Source of the DNA: an uncultured Roseobacter sp.
GTDB taxonomy: Bacteria > Pseudomonadota > Alphaproteobacteria > Rhodobacterales > Rhodobacteraceae
Length of the DNA: 64,000 nt
NCBI RefSeq assembly: GCF_947492555.1
Contig: NZ_CANLNE010000001.1
Coordinates: 1,116,001 to 1,180,000 of the forward strand
Reading direction: 5' to 3'
Shown: piece after piece, positions 9,676-18,400 of the stretch
How the letters are laid out: each line of letters begins with the position of its first letter
Position numbering within the stretch: the stretch's first letter is position 1
Program-made: the position numbers and the translations under genes
The notes under the pieces: model-generated
Told to the model about the DNA's origin: nothing
Database searches by the model: none
What the model saw: the letters and a program-made list of their open reading frames with translations, nothing else

Positions 9676-10443
9676 CGGACCGGCGGCGGTGGCTTGGGCA
9701 TGATCCTGAGTGGCGCCACACTGCCGACTTTGTTTGAATACCACGGCGCAGGTGCCTGGCCCATGTCCTGGATCGCTCTGGGCAGTGCGAGCCTGCTGGC
9801 TTGCCCTTTATCAATCTGGGCCGCAATGACCGTGCACCTGCCGACATCTGCAGCTGCAGGTGCATCGGCTCTGCCCGCCCGCAAGATGATGGCTGCATTG
9901 CTGGGCTATGGTCTCTTCGCAGCGGGATACATTGTGTATCTGAAGTTCATTGGCGCCTGGATGAATGCGCTGCCTGCAGATTTTTTGCTGGTCTCATTTG
10001 TCTGGATAACGATTGGGATTGCGATCATCGCATCACCCTTCGTCTGGCGTGGACTACTTGCAAGATTTGCCTCCGGTATTCCCTTGGCGCTTGCAACTGG
10101 CGTGGTTGCCATCGGAACAGTGTTACCGGTGTTCTGGACCGGACATCTGGGGCTTTTCCTATCCGCTGCGGTGTTTGGATTGGCCGTTTTCATCGGTCCC
10201 GGCGCGGTAACAAGCTTTAGCAAAAAGAACCTACCGCAGCAGATGTGGGCCAAATCGGTCAGCCTGTTCACCCTGGTTTTCGCTGTCGGGCAAACCCTGG
10301 GTCCGGTCGGTGCGGGATGGCTGATCGATACGACTGGAGAGGTAAAGCACAGCTTGCTCGCCGCGGGGGCAATTCTGGCCACCGGTGCTGCTGCGGCAGC
10401 GACGCAAAGACCGATTGCCACAAACAAAAAGCCCCGCCCCTAG
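9676..10443 (+). pseudogene. N-terminally truncated YbfB/YjiJ-like MFS transporter
   Basis: The open frame encodes about 250 residues matching the C-terminal two thirds of a YbfB/YjiJ-type MFS protein; recognisable pieces are GGLGMILSG at the very start and the FAVGQTLGPVGAGWLID motif near the end. A full member is around 390 residues, so some 140 residues (the first four to five helices) are missing. Family-like sequence starts within about 20 bases of the stop of the degenerate TetR gene and in the same frame, which suggests a deletion joined the two. The first possible start is TTG at 9694. A short functional protein is unlikely. Confidence 0.7.
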
Positions 10444-10473
10444 GGGGCTGCACTCCTGAATGAAAGTAACGAT

Positions 10474-11463
10474 ATGACAATAACAGCCCAGGCCTTTGTT
10501 TTTTCCGAATACGGAGGGCCAGAAAACCTCACCCTGCAAGACATACCAGTCCCGGCTCCAGCCGCAGGAGAGGTACAAATCGCGCATACCGCTATCGGGG
10601 TGAATTTCATCGATATCTATCACCGAAAAGGTGTATTCGCGCCAAAACAGCCGCTTCCCAGCCCGTTGGGCATGGAAGGTGTTGGCACGATCAGAGCGAT
10701 TGGGCCTGACGTGACTGGGTTCAGAACTGGGGACCGGATCGCCTATGCAGGCGGTCCCCTGGGAGGCTACGCCACGCACCGCAACGTGCCGACTGCACGC
10801 GCACTCAAAGTTCCAAGTGATCTGAACAGCGAAACTGTGGCAGCGATGCTCTTTAAGGGCCTGACCGCAGAGTATCTTGTTCATCGCTGCGTGACCGTTG
10901 GTCCCGGTGAAATTGTTTTGTTCCACGCAGCTGCCGGTGGTGTCGGATCGATCGCCTGCCAATGGTTAAAGGCGAATGGTGTCAAAGTCATCGGGACGGT
11001 CAGCACACAGGAGAAGGCCGAAATCGCCTACGCCAACGGCTGTGATGAAGTCATCCTTTACACACAGGATGGTTTTCAGACGCAGGTCGCGGAGATCACC
11101 CGGGACAAGGGCGTCTCGGTCGTCTTTGACTCGGTTGGCGCGGATACTTTTACAGAGTCTTTGCGATGCCTGCGACCCCGCGGAACACTGGTAAGTTTTG
11201 GTGAAAGCTCAGGCCCGGTTCCTCCGCTCAATGTCGCATCCATTGGCGGGTTGGGTTCGCTCTTTGTGACGCGCCCCTCTATTGCCCACTACACCGCTGA
11301 CCGGAGAGAGCTTGAAAGCGCCGCACAGCGTTTGTTGGCAGCGATGGGCGACGGAAAACTGCGCAGGCCAAGAATGACCAGCTACGCATTCAAAGATGCG
11401 GTTTCGGCACATGCGGATTTAGAGGCGCGCGCGACCACTGGGTCCGTCATCCTCGTTCCATGA
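10474..11463 (+). CDS. NADPH:quinone oxidoreductase (QOR-type, zinc-free MDR)
   Basis: Medium-chain dehydrogenase/reductase of 329 residues. The GroES-like domain spans about 1-130 with GVNFIDIYHRKG, a QOR signature, and lacks the structural zinc cysteines. The nucleotide domain has AAAGGVG near residues 149-155 followed by an Arg/Lys-free VSTQEK loop. It is expected to reduce quinones or enals using NADPH in the cytoplasm. It follows the truncated MFS gene by 30 bases and precedes a LysE exporter, so it may belong to a detoxification unit. A second QOR-like enzyme lies at 12393-13355. Confidence 0.88.
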   Translation: MTITAQAFVFSEYGGPENLTLQDIPVPAPAAGEVQIAHTAIGVNFIDIYHRKGVFAPKQPLPSPLGMEGVGTIRAIGPDVTGFRTGDRIAYAGGPLGGYATHRNVPTARALKVPSDLNSETVAAMLFKGLTAEYLVHRCVTVGPGEIVLFHAAAGGVGSIACQWLKANGVKVIGTVSTQEKAEIAYANGCDEVILYTQDGFQTQVAEITRDKGVSVVFDSVGADTFTESLRCLRPRGTLVSFGESSGPVPPLNVASIGGLGSLFVTRPSIAHYTADRRELESAAQRLLAAMGDGKLRRPRMTSYAFKDAVSAHADLEARATTGSVILVP

Positions 11464-11491
11464 TCAAAACCCCTGATAGGAAATCATAGAT

Positions 11492-12112
11492 ATGAATGTT
11501 GAACTCTTATGGACTTTCATTGGTTTCGCGCTTGTTGCCTCGATCACGCCGGGGCCAAACAACTTCATGGTGATGGCATCCGCGGGTGCGTTTGGCTGGC
11601 GGCGTACTGTCCCGCATGTCCTTGGCATCGCCATTGGATTCGCGGCCATGCTTGGAACGGTCGCGCTGGGGTTGGGTGCTGTGCTGATCCAGTTTCCAAG
11701 CCTTCTGGTTATTGTGAAAACATGTGGCGCCGTCTGGTTGTTTTGGCTGGCCTGGCAGTTCGCAGCCCCGACGTTTCGCGCGCAGACCGCTGCATCCCCC
11801 AAGGCACAAGAGGCAGGTGCCCAGCCCATGCGCTTTCATCAGGCTGCACTCTTTCAACTCGTCAATCCAAAGACCTGGACAATCTTGATTGCGGTAACCG
11901 CTGCGTACTCTGAGTTGGCGGATGATGTCTTTGCACGTACCGCAATAATGATCGCGGTATTCATGATTGTTGCTCCACTCAGCAATTCGGCCTGGGTTTT
12001 CGCGGGGGAGGCTCTGCGAAAACTGCTTGGTGCGGGCGCAAGTGCCCGGTGGTTCAGCCGGATCATGGCACTTCTGATCACAGTAAGCGCGCTGATGATC
12101 CTGCTGAGCTAA
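11492..12112 (+). CDS. LysE family translocator
   Basis: Exporter of 206 residues, about six helices. It carries ITPGPNNFMVMASAGAFG near residues 17-34, the LysE/RhtB signature, and ALFQLVNPKTWTILIAVTAAYS near 125. This is a second, divergent LysE-type exporter, only 28 bases after the quinone oxidoreductase stop and probably co-transcribed. Substrates of the family are amino acids, homoserine lactones and similar. The following 280 bases to the next gene hold no gene or motif I can support. Confidence 0.87.
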   Translation: MNVELLWTFIGFALVASITPGPNNFMVMASAGAFGWRRTVPHVLGIAIGFAAMLGTVALGLGAVLIQFPSLLVIVKTCGAVWLFWLAWQFAAPTFRAQTAASPKAQEAGAQPMRFHQAALFQLVNPKTWTILIAVTAAYSELADDVFARTAIMIAVFMIVAPLSNSAWVFAGEALRKLLGAGASARWFSRIMALLITVSALMILLS

Positions 12113-12392
12113 GGCACCCCGGCGACGAGAGTGTCGCGTGGGTATTGGAGGCCAAGGCTCCACGTCCCTGGCGCAACGCCGTGAAAACGACCAGGGCGAC
12201 AGAGATGATGGGCGTTATGATCGATAGTACAAGCCCTTGGGATAACGGTCTGGTGCGGTATCCCCGCTATGCCCGCCCCGGCGATTGTCATGACTGCGCT
12301 TGATCCAACGTGCGGGTTAGAGTGGTTGCAGTGGCGTGATCTTCCAAGAATGGCAGCCATTGGCGAAAGCGCCACTCCTTTGCGCGGGCTCG

Positions 12393-13355
12393 TTAACCGA
12401 TCTTGACGACAACCTTGCCGGTGGCCTTTCGCGTGCGCAACAGATCGAGCGCGGCGTTTGCCTCCTCCAGAGGCAGCACGTTGCTGACATGTGGTTTGAT
12501 CCTGCCCTCTACATACCAGTCAATCAGGACCTTGAAGCTATCGGTCAGCACCTTGGGGTTCACGCGGGTGTACCCGCCCCAATAGAAGCCGATGACGGTC
12601 AGGTTCTTGACCAACAGATGGTTGGCCGGGATCTGTGGCACGTCACCGCTGGCAAAGCCGAGGGGAATGAGACGCGCCTCGGCGTTGCACGCCCGCAGAG
12701 CGGCTTTGAACTGATCGCCGCCAATCGGGTCATAGACCACGTCCGCCCCACCCAATGCCTTGACGGTGCTGCGAATATCATCCGTCTCGGAATCAATGAG
12801 ATGATCCGCGCCCATGGATTTCGCGACCTCCAGCTTGGCCTTGCCGCGCGCCACGGCGATCACCTCTGCCCCCATCAGCTTGCCCAGTTCCACGGCCGTC
12901 AAACCGACACCGCCTGAGGCCCCGAGCACGAGCAGGCGCTCGTTCGGTTGCAGATGCGCCTTGTAGTCCAGCGCCACGTGGCTGGTGCCATAAGCGATCA
13001 AAAAGGCGGCAGCGTCTTCATCACTCATCTCATCAGGGATCGGCACGCAGATATTGGCGGGGATCGCCGCATAGTCCGCCAGCGCATCGAACCCGCAATA
13101 CGCCGCCACGCGCTGACCAACGGCCAGGTTCTCGACGCCCTCGCCAACTTCGGTCACGGTGCCGCAGAGTTCCATACCAAGAGTGAATGGCAGCTCAGGC
13201 TTTTCCTGATAGGCGCCCTTGATGATCAACAAATCGCCGAAATTCAGGCCGCAGGTGTGGACCTTGACCTGCACCTGGCCGGGGCCTGCCGCTGGCATGG
13301 GGATATCCTGAAGGCTCAGCGGTTGGCCGAGGTCGGTGACTTGCATCGCGCGCAT
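12393..13355 (-). CDS. NADPH:quinone oxidoreductase family protein
   Basis: Medium-chain reductase of 320 residues with a GroES-like N-domain (VKVHTCGLNFGDLLIIKGAY) and a Rossmann domain with GASGGVGLTAVELGKLMGAE near residues 140-160. The catalytic and structural zinc ligands are absent, placing it in the quinone oxidoreductase branch. An AAGGA site lies about ten bases before the ATG at 13355. It is 74 bases downstream of phnM on the same strand, so it could share the transcript, but members of this family are not a known part of phosphonate catabolism. Confidence 0.85.
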   Translation of the reverse strand: MRAMQVTDLGQPLSLQDIPMPAAGPGQVQVKVHTCGLNFGDLLIIKGAYQEKPELPFTLGMELCGTVTEVGEGVENLAVGQRVAAYCGFDALADYAAIPANICVPIPDEMSDEDAAAFLIAYGTSHVALDYKAHLQPNERLLVLGASGGVGLTAVELGKLMGAEVIAVARGKAKLEVAKSMGADHLIDSETDDIRSTVKALGGADVVYDPIGGDQFKAALRACNAEARLIPLGFASGDVPQIPANHLLVKNLTVIGFYWGGYTRVNPKVLTDSFKVLIDWYVEGRIKPHVSNVLPLEEANAALDLLRTRKATGKVVVKIG

Positions 13356-13429
13356 GAAAAGCGTGTCCTTATTGGGGTCGTATTGCGACGGATCAGGCCA
13401 GAGCGGGCGCCGATTGACAAGAGGGGATT

Positions 13430-14575
13430 CTAGCTAACCCGACAGCCATTTGACCACACGCCGCGCACGATGGGGGCTTCTCCCATCACCCGGAACCGGG
13501 TGATATCCGCGCGCAAACCGGTCTCGATCCGCCCACGGTCACGCAAATCGCTGCCCGCCGCGGGGTTCGCCGTTACCGTCGCCAACCCGCGCGCCATGTC
13601 ACCCCAGATCTCGCCCAGCTGCACCGCTCCTTTCAGCAAGGCTGCGGGCACGTAGTCCGATGACAGGATGTCCAACAAATTATTCTCCGCCAGTGCTCTA
13701 GCGGCAATATTGCCGGAATGTGAGCCACCACGGACCAGGTTCGGCGCCCCCATGACAATCCCGATACCTTCGGTCCGGCAGGCCTCTGCGGCCTCCAGCG
13801 TTGTTGGAAACTCGGCAACCCGGACCCCATGACGGGCAGAGGCCGCAACCTGATCCGGCGTCGTGTCATCGTGGCTTGCCAGGGTGGCGCCCAGCCTTTT
13901 TGTCGCGGCGACCGTGGCTGTTTCATGCGCATCGCCAAGCCGCGCCCGAAGCTCCGTCAACCGGATCACATGCGCCTCGAATTCCTCGGCGCTCAACCCG
14001 CGTTTGCCGCGTACGTAGGCCTCGAATTGCGCCATATTGCGAAACTGCCTCTGGCCGGGCGTGTGATCCATCAGAGACACGATACCCACGCGGTCGTCGG
14101 GCCCGAACTCCTCCAACTCCTCCGGCAGGGTTTCAGAGCAAACCTCGGCCCGCAGATGCAGGTGGTGGCTGATCCGCAACGCCCCCTGACGGCGCATGTT
14201 CTCGATCTCGCTTGCCAGATTGCGCGCGTAGCGGGGGAAGCGGCTGGGTGTGTCGTCGACAATCGAGCCCACCCTTATGGCATCGAAAACCGTGGTGATC
14301 CCGACGCCTGCCAGTTCCGCGTCGTGGGCAACGATGGCGGCGTCATGTGGCCAGTCAACCTTGGGGCGCGGCATCATGTGGCGTTCGAGGTTGTCGGTGT
14401 GCAATTCGATCAGTCCGGGGCAGAGGTAGTCACCTTCGCAATCGATGGTGCCAGCGGGCACGGCCGCTCCGCTGTCGATGCTGGTGATCTGGCCATCGGT
14501 GATACAGACCGATCCCACCACAACTTCTTTGGGCAGCACGACTTTGGCATTGGCGAAGATGGTTTGGGATGTCAT
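13430..14575 (-). CDS. phnM: Ribose 1-methylphosphonate 5-triphosphate diphosphatase PhnM
   Basis: Amidohydrolase-superfamily enzyme of the C-P lyase pathway, 381 residues. It removes diphosphate from alpha-D-ribose 1-alkylphosphonate 5-triphosphate to give the substrate of PhnJ. The metal site is seen as CPGLIELHTDNLERH near residues 52-66, and family motifs VSLMDHTPGQRQF (about 165) and HDDTTPDQV (about 235) are intact. It is divergent from the 2H-phosphoesterase gene by 53 bases and separated from the rest of the phn genes by that gene and phnN. A second, broken phnM copy is at 21395. Confidence 0.94.
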   Translation of the reverse strand: MTSQTIFANAKVVLPKEVVVGSVCITDGQITSIDSGAAVPAGTIDCEGDYLCPGLIELHTDNLERHMMPRPKVDWPHDAAIVAHDAELAGVGITTVFDAIRVGSIVDDTPSRFPRYARNLASEIENMRRQGALRISHHLHLRAEVCSETLPEELEEFGPDDRVGIVSLMDHTPGQRQFRNMAQFEAYVRGKRGLSAEEFEAHVIRLTELRARLGDAHETATVAATKRLGATLASHDDTTPDQVAASARHGVRVAEFPTTLEAAEACRTEGIGIVMGAPNLVRGGSHSGNIAARALAENNLLDILSSDYVPAALLKGAVQLGEIWGDMARGLATVTANPAAGSDLRDRGRIETGLRADITRFRVMGEAPIVRGVWSNGCRVS

Positions 14576-14628
14576 GAGCGTGTTAACCTTACCTGAAAAA
14601 CTGCGGGACGATTGAAGGATATAGACAG

Positions 14629-15294
14629 ATGCGCTTTACCCGATACGGCGTCTATTTCACACCACGCCCCGGCGCGTTTTCCGATGCCGGGGCATCTTGG
14701 CTGGGGTGGGATCTGGCTGCGGGACGGTCGGTTGGCATGCCGGATGACACGGTTACGGCGCGCCCGCGTAAATACGGGTTTCACGGCACCATCAAGCCGC
14801 CGTTCCGGCTGGCCGATAACACAACCGTCAAGGACTTGAAGGCGGCATTGGAAGAACTGTCGCAGCGTCTTGCGCCGGTGGCTTTGGAAGGGCTCACGCT
14901 CTCGCGGATCGGGTCCTTTGTCGCGCTTACGCCCGTCGGAGACGTGCGTGATCTTGCGGAGCTTGCGGGACATGCCGTACGCGACCTCGACGTCTTTCGG
15001 GCGCCACCGACCGAAGGCGAACTGGCGCGGCGCAGGCAATCCAACCTTACGCCGCTGCAAGACGAGAACCTGCGCACTTGGGGCTATCCCTACGTGATGG
15101 GGGCTTTCAAGTTTCACATGACACTCTCCGGCCCGCTGCCGCAGGACCTCGTGGGAAAGGTCATGGCGGATGCGAACGCCCATTTCGGCGACCTGCCGCC
15201 GCGCCCCTTTGTCATCGACAGCCTGACCTTGGTCGGGGAAGGTGACGGAGAGATGTTCCATGAGATTCATCGCTACACGCTGACCGGGAAATAG
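14629..15294 (+). CDS. DUF1045 2H-phosphoesterase of phosphonate metabolism
   Basis: A 221-residue protein of the putative phosphonate metabolism family (DUF1045, TIGR03223). It has the paired HxT motifs of the 2H phosphoesterase superfamily: His52-Gly-Thr54 in GFHGTIKPPF and His163-Met-Thr165 in FKFHMTLSGP. Proteins of this superfamily act on 2',3'- or 1,2-cyclic phosphates. An AAGGA site lies before the ATG. Its 3' end overlaps the convergent phnN by 22 bases and it is divergent from phnM. No phnP (the cyclic phosphodiesterase of C-P lyase pathways) is in the window, so this protein may fill that step; that is inference. Confidence 0.88.
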   Translation: MRFTRYGVYFTPRPGAFSDAGASWLGWDLAAGRSVGMPDDTVTARPRKYGFHGTIKPPFRLADNTTVKDLKAALEELSQRLAPVALEGLTLSRIGSFVALTPVGDVRDLAELAGHAVRDLDVFRAPPTEGELARRRQSNLTPLQDENLRTWGYPYVMGAFKFHMTLSGPLPQDLVGKVMADANAHFGDLPPRPFVIDSLTLVGEGDGEMFHEIHRYTLTGK

Positions 15295-15848
15295 AGCGCT
15301 TCGATCTCCGCCAATGTATCATCCAGAGGGCGGTCATTGCGGACCTGAGTGATGTTCACGCCTTCCGGCAGCGTAGCCCCTTCGCGGGAGAGCCGCTTTT
15401 CGATATCCGCCGCAGTCTCGCGGCCTCTGCTGGCCAGACGATCCGCGAGGACTCTGGGATCGGCGACCAGAGAGATCACATGCAGGTGGTCAAACCTCTC
15501 ATCTGCCTCGACCAGAACGCCACGCGACAGGTTCACAATCGCATCCCGCCCGGAAGCGAGTACATCGCGCACCGTTGCCGGAATGCCGTAGTGCAAGCCA
15601 TGCGCCCCCCACGACAGGATGAACGCGCCCGCATTCCGCATCTGGTCAAACTGCTCCGATGAAACCGCGTGAAAATCTTCACCCCCGGCCTCAGCCGGTC
15701 GGGTAATGGTGCGTTTGACGCGGCGCAGATCGAGGTGCGCCGCGCAGAGCCCATCCATCACGGAATCCTTGCCCACACCCGACGGGCCGACAACGGCGAC
15801 GAGACGCCCCGCCACCTCAGGCGGCCTTTGGCGTGAAATCGGAGACAT
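15273..15848 (-). CDS. phnN: Ribose 1,5-bisphosphate phosphokinase PhnN
   Basis: Guanylate-kinase-like enzyme that phosphorylates ribose 1,5-bisphosphate to PRPP, the last step of C-P lyase catabolism. Walker A is VVGPSGVGKDS, and the kinase core (FILSWGAHGLHYGIP, then DRLASRGRETAADIEKRL) is intact. The ATG at 15848 gives 191 residues and lies inside the phnL end; a GTG at 15815, three bases after the phnL stop region, would give 180 residues and is a real alternative. Last gene of the phnGHIJKLN run; its 3' end overlaps the convergent DUF1045 gene. Confidence 0.9.
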   Translation of the reverse strand: MSPISRQRPPEVAGRLVAVVGPSGVGKDSVMDGLCAAHLDLRRVKRTITRPAEAGGEDFHAVSSEQFDQMRNAGAFILSWGAHGLHYGIPATVRDVLASGRDAIVNLSRGVLVEADERFDHLHVISLVADPRVLADRLASRGRETAADIEKRLSREGATLPEGVNITQVRNDRPLDDTLAEIEALYFPVSV

Positions 15849-16497
15849 CGATACTGCGATCGCAGACGCGCGCACGCGCCTCGGCGTCATGAAAAATCCC
15901 CAGGATCGCGGCCCCGCGCGCCTTGGCCTCTTCGATCAGCGACAGGACAACCGCGCGGTTGACCGGATCAAGGCTGGCTGTGGGTTCATCTAACAAAAGC
16001 GCCGGGTAACTATAGGCAAATCCACGGGCGATATTGACCCGCTGCTGCTCGCCCCCCGAAAACGTGGTGGGGCTGAGCGACCAGAGCCTTTCGGGGATAT
16101 TGAGCAACCCGAGCAGCTGTTCCGCCCGTGCCATTGCCGCCGCCCGTTCCACCCGCAGCATCAACAACGGCTCGGCAACCACCTCCAGCGTTGGCACCCT
16201 GGGCACCACGCGCAGAAACTGACTGACATATCCCAGCGACTGACGGCGCAGTGCGAGGATGTCGCGCGGGGCGGCGGTGACCAGATCAACCCCATCCACC
16301 ACAATCGCGCCAGCATCCGCCAGATAGTTCCCGTAGACCATGCGCATCAGGGTGGATTTGCCCGCCCCCGAATTGCCCGTCAGCGCCACACATTCACCGT
16401 GCGACACCTGCAACGCGGCCCCTTGAAGAACGGGAATGACGGCACTGCCCTGATTGTGCAGAACGAATTGCTTTGAGACGTCTCTGAGTTCGATCAT
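15817..16497 (-). CDS. phnL: C-P lyase complex ATP-binding protein PhnL
   Basis: ABC-type ATPase of the C-P lyase system, 226 residues, the usual PhnL length. Walker A GNSGAGKST, signature FSGGEQQRVNIARG and Walker B LLLDEPTASLD are present. The ATG at 16497 has a GAGGG site and gives the normal N-terminus IELRDVSKQFVLHNQG. PhnL works with PhnI in forming the ribose triphosphate phosphonate intermediate; it has no membrane partner. It is eight bases after the phnK stop and overlaps phnN, so it lies in one operon. Confidence 0.94.
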   Translation of the reverse strand: MIELRDVSKQFVLHNQGSAVIPVLQGAALQVSHGECVALTGNSGAGKSTLMRMVYGNYLADAGAIVVDGVDLVTAAPRDILALRRQSLGYVSQFLRVVPRVPTLEVVAEPLLMLRVERAAAMARAEQLLGLLNIPERLWSLSPTTFSGGEQQRVNIARGFAYSYPALLLDEPTASLDPVNRAVVLSLIEEAKARGAAILGIFHDAEARARVCDRSIDVSDFTPKAA

Positions 16498-16504
16498 CTT
16501 GCCC

Positions 16505-17296
16505 TCATACCTGCAAAACCGAGCTGACCAGCAGCTGGGTGTAGCCATGTTGCGGATCATCCAGAACCTGATCGGTCAGACCGCTTTCCACCACAAGCCC
16601 GTCCTTCATCACCATGAGCCGGTCGGCCAGCAACCGTACGACGGCCAGATCATGGGTTACGATCACCGCCGACAGCCCCATCTCGCGCACCAGCCCGCGC
16701 AACAGGTCAAGCAGCCGCGCCTGCACGGAGACATCGAGCCCTCCTGTCGGTTCATCCATGAAGACCAGCCGCGGTCCAGTGATCAGGTTGCGCGCGATCT
16801 GCAGCCGCTGCTGCATGCCGCCGGAAAAGGCCGTGGGGCGATCATCTATACGGTCCTCGGCAATCTCGACCCGGCCCAGCCAGTCAACAGCCCCCTCGCG
16901 GATCGCCCCATAGTGCCGCGCGCCCACGGCCATCAGCCGTTCACCTACGTTGCCGCCCGCGGAGACATTCATCCGCAGCCCGTCGCGCGCATGCTGATGC
17001 ACAAAGGCCCAATCGGTTCGGCCCAGCATGCGGCGTTCCGGCTCCGACATCTTTAGCGTATCCTGCAAATCACCATCGCGGCCCGCAAAGAGCACTTCGC
17101 CACAGTCGGGCGCCAGATGCCCGGCCATGCAGTTCAGCAAGGTCGATTTGCCCGACCCGCTTTCCCCGACAATCCCCATCACCTCACCGGGGAAGAGATC
17201 AAAACTGACCTCCGTGCAACCAATTCGAGCACCATAGAACTTGGACAGCCCCCGGACCGACAGCAGCACGTCGGTATCCTGCGTCATGTCCTTCAT
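16505..17296 (-). CDS. phnK: C-P lyase complex ATP-binding protein PhnK
   Basis: ABC-type ATPase of 263 residues that docks on the PhnGHIJ core in E. coli. Walker A GESGSGKST, signature FSGGMQQRLQIARN and Walker B LVFMDEPTGGLD are intact, and GWAFVHQ-like text (TDWAFVHQHARDGLRM) is a PhnK hallmark. The ATG at 17296 overlaps the phnJ stop (ATGA) and has GGAAGGAG upstream, so it is clearly the right start. Part of phnGHIJKLN. Confidence 0.94.
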   Translation of the reverse strand: MKDMTQDTDVLLSVRGLSKFYGARIGCTEVSFDLFPGEVMGIVGESGSGKSTLLNCMAGHLAPDCGEVLFAGRDGDLQDTLKMSEPERRMLGRTDWAFVHQHARDGLRMNVSAGGNVGERLMAVGARHYGAIREGAVDWLGRVEIAEDRIDDRPTAFSGGMQQRLQIARNLITGPRLVFMDEPTGGLDVSVQARLLDLLRGLVREMGLSAVIVTHDLAVVRLLADRLMVMKDGLVVESGLTDQVLDDPQHGYTQLLVSSVLQV

Positions 17297-18147
17297 GACG
17301 GTACTCCTTCCGTCCCCACATGCCCCCGCGCGCGACGGGTGGTACAAAAATCGCTGTCCGAACAGACGAACATCCGGTGGCCCGCATCATCCATGATGAC
17401 CTCGTCTAGATAACTGTTATCCGCCCCGCAAAGCGCGCAAGCCCCCTCCGCCTTGCTGGCCTCAAAGGGATAATCTTCGAAATCAAGGCTCACCACCTTC
17501 GTAAAGGGCGGCACCGCGTAGATGCGCTGTTCCCGACCTGCGCCGAACAGCTGGATCGCCGGGCTGTGCAGTTTCGGGTTGTCAAACTTGGGAATGGGGG
17601 ACGGGTCCATGACATAGCGGTCCCGCACCATCACCGGGTAGGCATAGGCCGTGGCAATCGCGCCATGCTGGCTGATGTCTTCATAGAGCTTGACGTGCAT
17701 CAGCCCGTATTCCTCCAGGCTGTGCATCTTGCGGGTCTCCACCTCGGACGGTTCCAGAAATCGCAGCGGTTCCGGGATCGGCACCTGATAGACAAGGATC
17801 TGCCCCGCCTCCAGCGGCGTCTCCGGAATGCGGTGCCGCGTCTGGATTACGGTTGCCTCCTGCGTCTCCTCGGTGACCGCCACACCGGCGGTGCGTTCAA
17901 AAAACCGCCGGATCGAGACCGCGTTGGTGGTGTCATCCGATCCCTGATCTATGACCTTGAACGTATCATCCGGGGTCATCACCGCAGCCGAGAGCTGAAC
18001 GCCGCCTGTGCCCCAGCCGTAGGGCATCGGCATCTCGCGACTGGCAAAGGGAACCTGATATCCAGGCACGGCCAGCCCCTTGAGGATCGCGCGCCGGATC
18101 ATCCGCTTGGTCTGCTCGTCCAGATAGGCAAAATTGTAGTCGGTCAT
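17293..18147 (-). CDS. phnJ: Alpha-D-ribose 1-methylphosphonate 5-phosphate C-P lyase PhnJ
   Basis: The radical-SAM enzyme that cuts the carbon-phosphorus bond, 284 residues. The four iron-sulfur/catalytic cysteines are present with the expected spacing CX2CX21CX5C near the C-terminus (ACALCGADNSY to FVCSDSDFCTT). The N-terminus NFAYLDEQTKRMIRRAILKG and PMPYGWGTGGVQ match the family. The ATG at 18147 has an AGAGGCAG ribosome site. Downstream phnK overlaps it. Upstream, a 253-bp gap to phnI holds a small ORF on the other strand, so the phnGHI and phnJKLN parts are not tightly joined. Confidence 0.96.
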   Translation of the reverse strand: MTDYNFAYLDEQTKRMIRRAILKGLAVPGYQVPFASREMPMPYGWGTGGVQLSAAVMTPDDTFKVIDQGSDDTTNAVSIRRFFERTAGVAVTEETQEATVIQTRHRIPETPLEAGQILVYQVPIPEPLRFLEPSEVETRKMHSLEEYGLMHVKLYEDISQHGAIATAYAYPVMVRDRYVMDPSPIPKFDNPKLHSPAIQLFGAGREQRIYAVPPFTKVVSLDFEDYPFEASKAEGACALCGADNSYLDEVIMDDAGHRMFVCSDSDFCTTRRARGHVGTEGVPS

Positions 18148-18203
18148 AGTGCTGCCTCTTTTGGGCGCGAAAATGCGCGCCGATGCCAATTGGAGGAGAC
18201 CAT

Positions 18204-18398
18204 ATGGACGGCGACATGATCGGCATCATCGTGATCGGCGGCATTCTCGCACTGTTGATGCTGCGCTCTGCGGTGATTATTTTCTGGCCCGGCAGCGAGT
18301 TTGCCGCCTGGTGCGAAAACACATTCGATTTCGTCGACGACGGCCCCACAATGTCCGACGGTTCCGACGCAGGCGATGGCGGAGATGGTGGCGACTGA
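18204..18398 (+). CDS. Small membrane protein with Asp/Gly-rich tail, opposite to the phn operon
   Basis: A 64-residue protein with one hydrophobic helix (about residues 5-28, MIGIIVIGGILALLML then SAVIIF), a single Cys, and an acidic Gly/Asp-rich tail ending DGGDGGD. The ATG at 18204 is preceded by GGAGGAG five bases away, one of the strongest ribosome sites in the window, which is why I call it a gene despite its size. It lies on the plus strand between phnJ (starting 18147) and phnI (ending 18401), i.e. inside the minus-strand phn run. I do not recognise a family; a role in the C-P lyase system is only suggested by position. Confidence 0.6.
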   Translation: MDGDMIGIIVIGGILALLMLRSAVIIFWPGSEFAAWCENTFDFVDDGPTMSDGSDAGDGGDGGD

Positions 18399-18400
18399 CG

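Noticed and set aside
10425-10450. GC-rich inverted repeat at the end of the truncated MFS with T run on the minus strand
   Set aside because: It reads like a terminator only on the minus strand, where no gene is present; it may be a remnant, but I cannot support a function.
12113-12392. Possible gene in the gap after the second LysE gene
   Set aside because: Short frames on both strands show no ribosome site, motif or conserved pattern.
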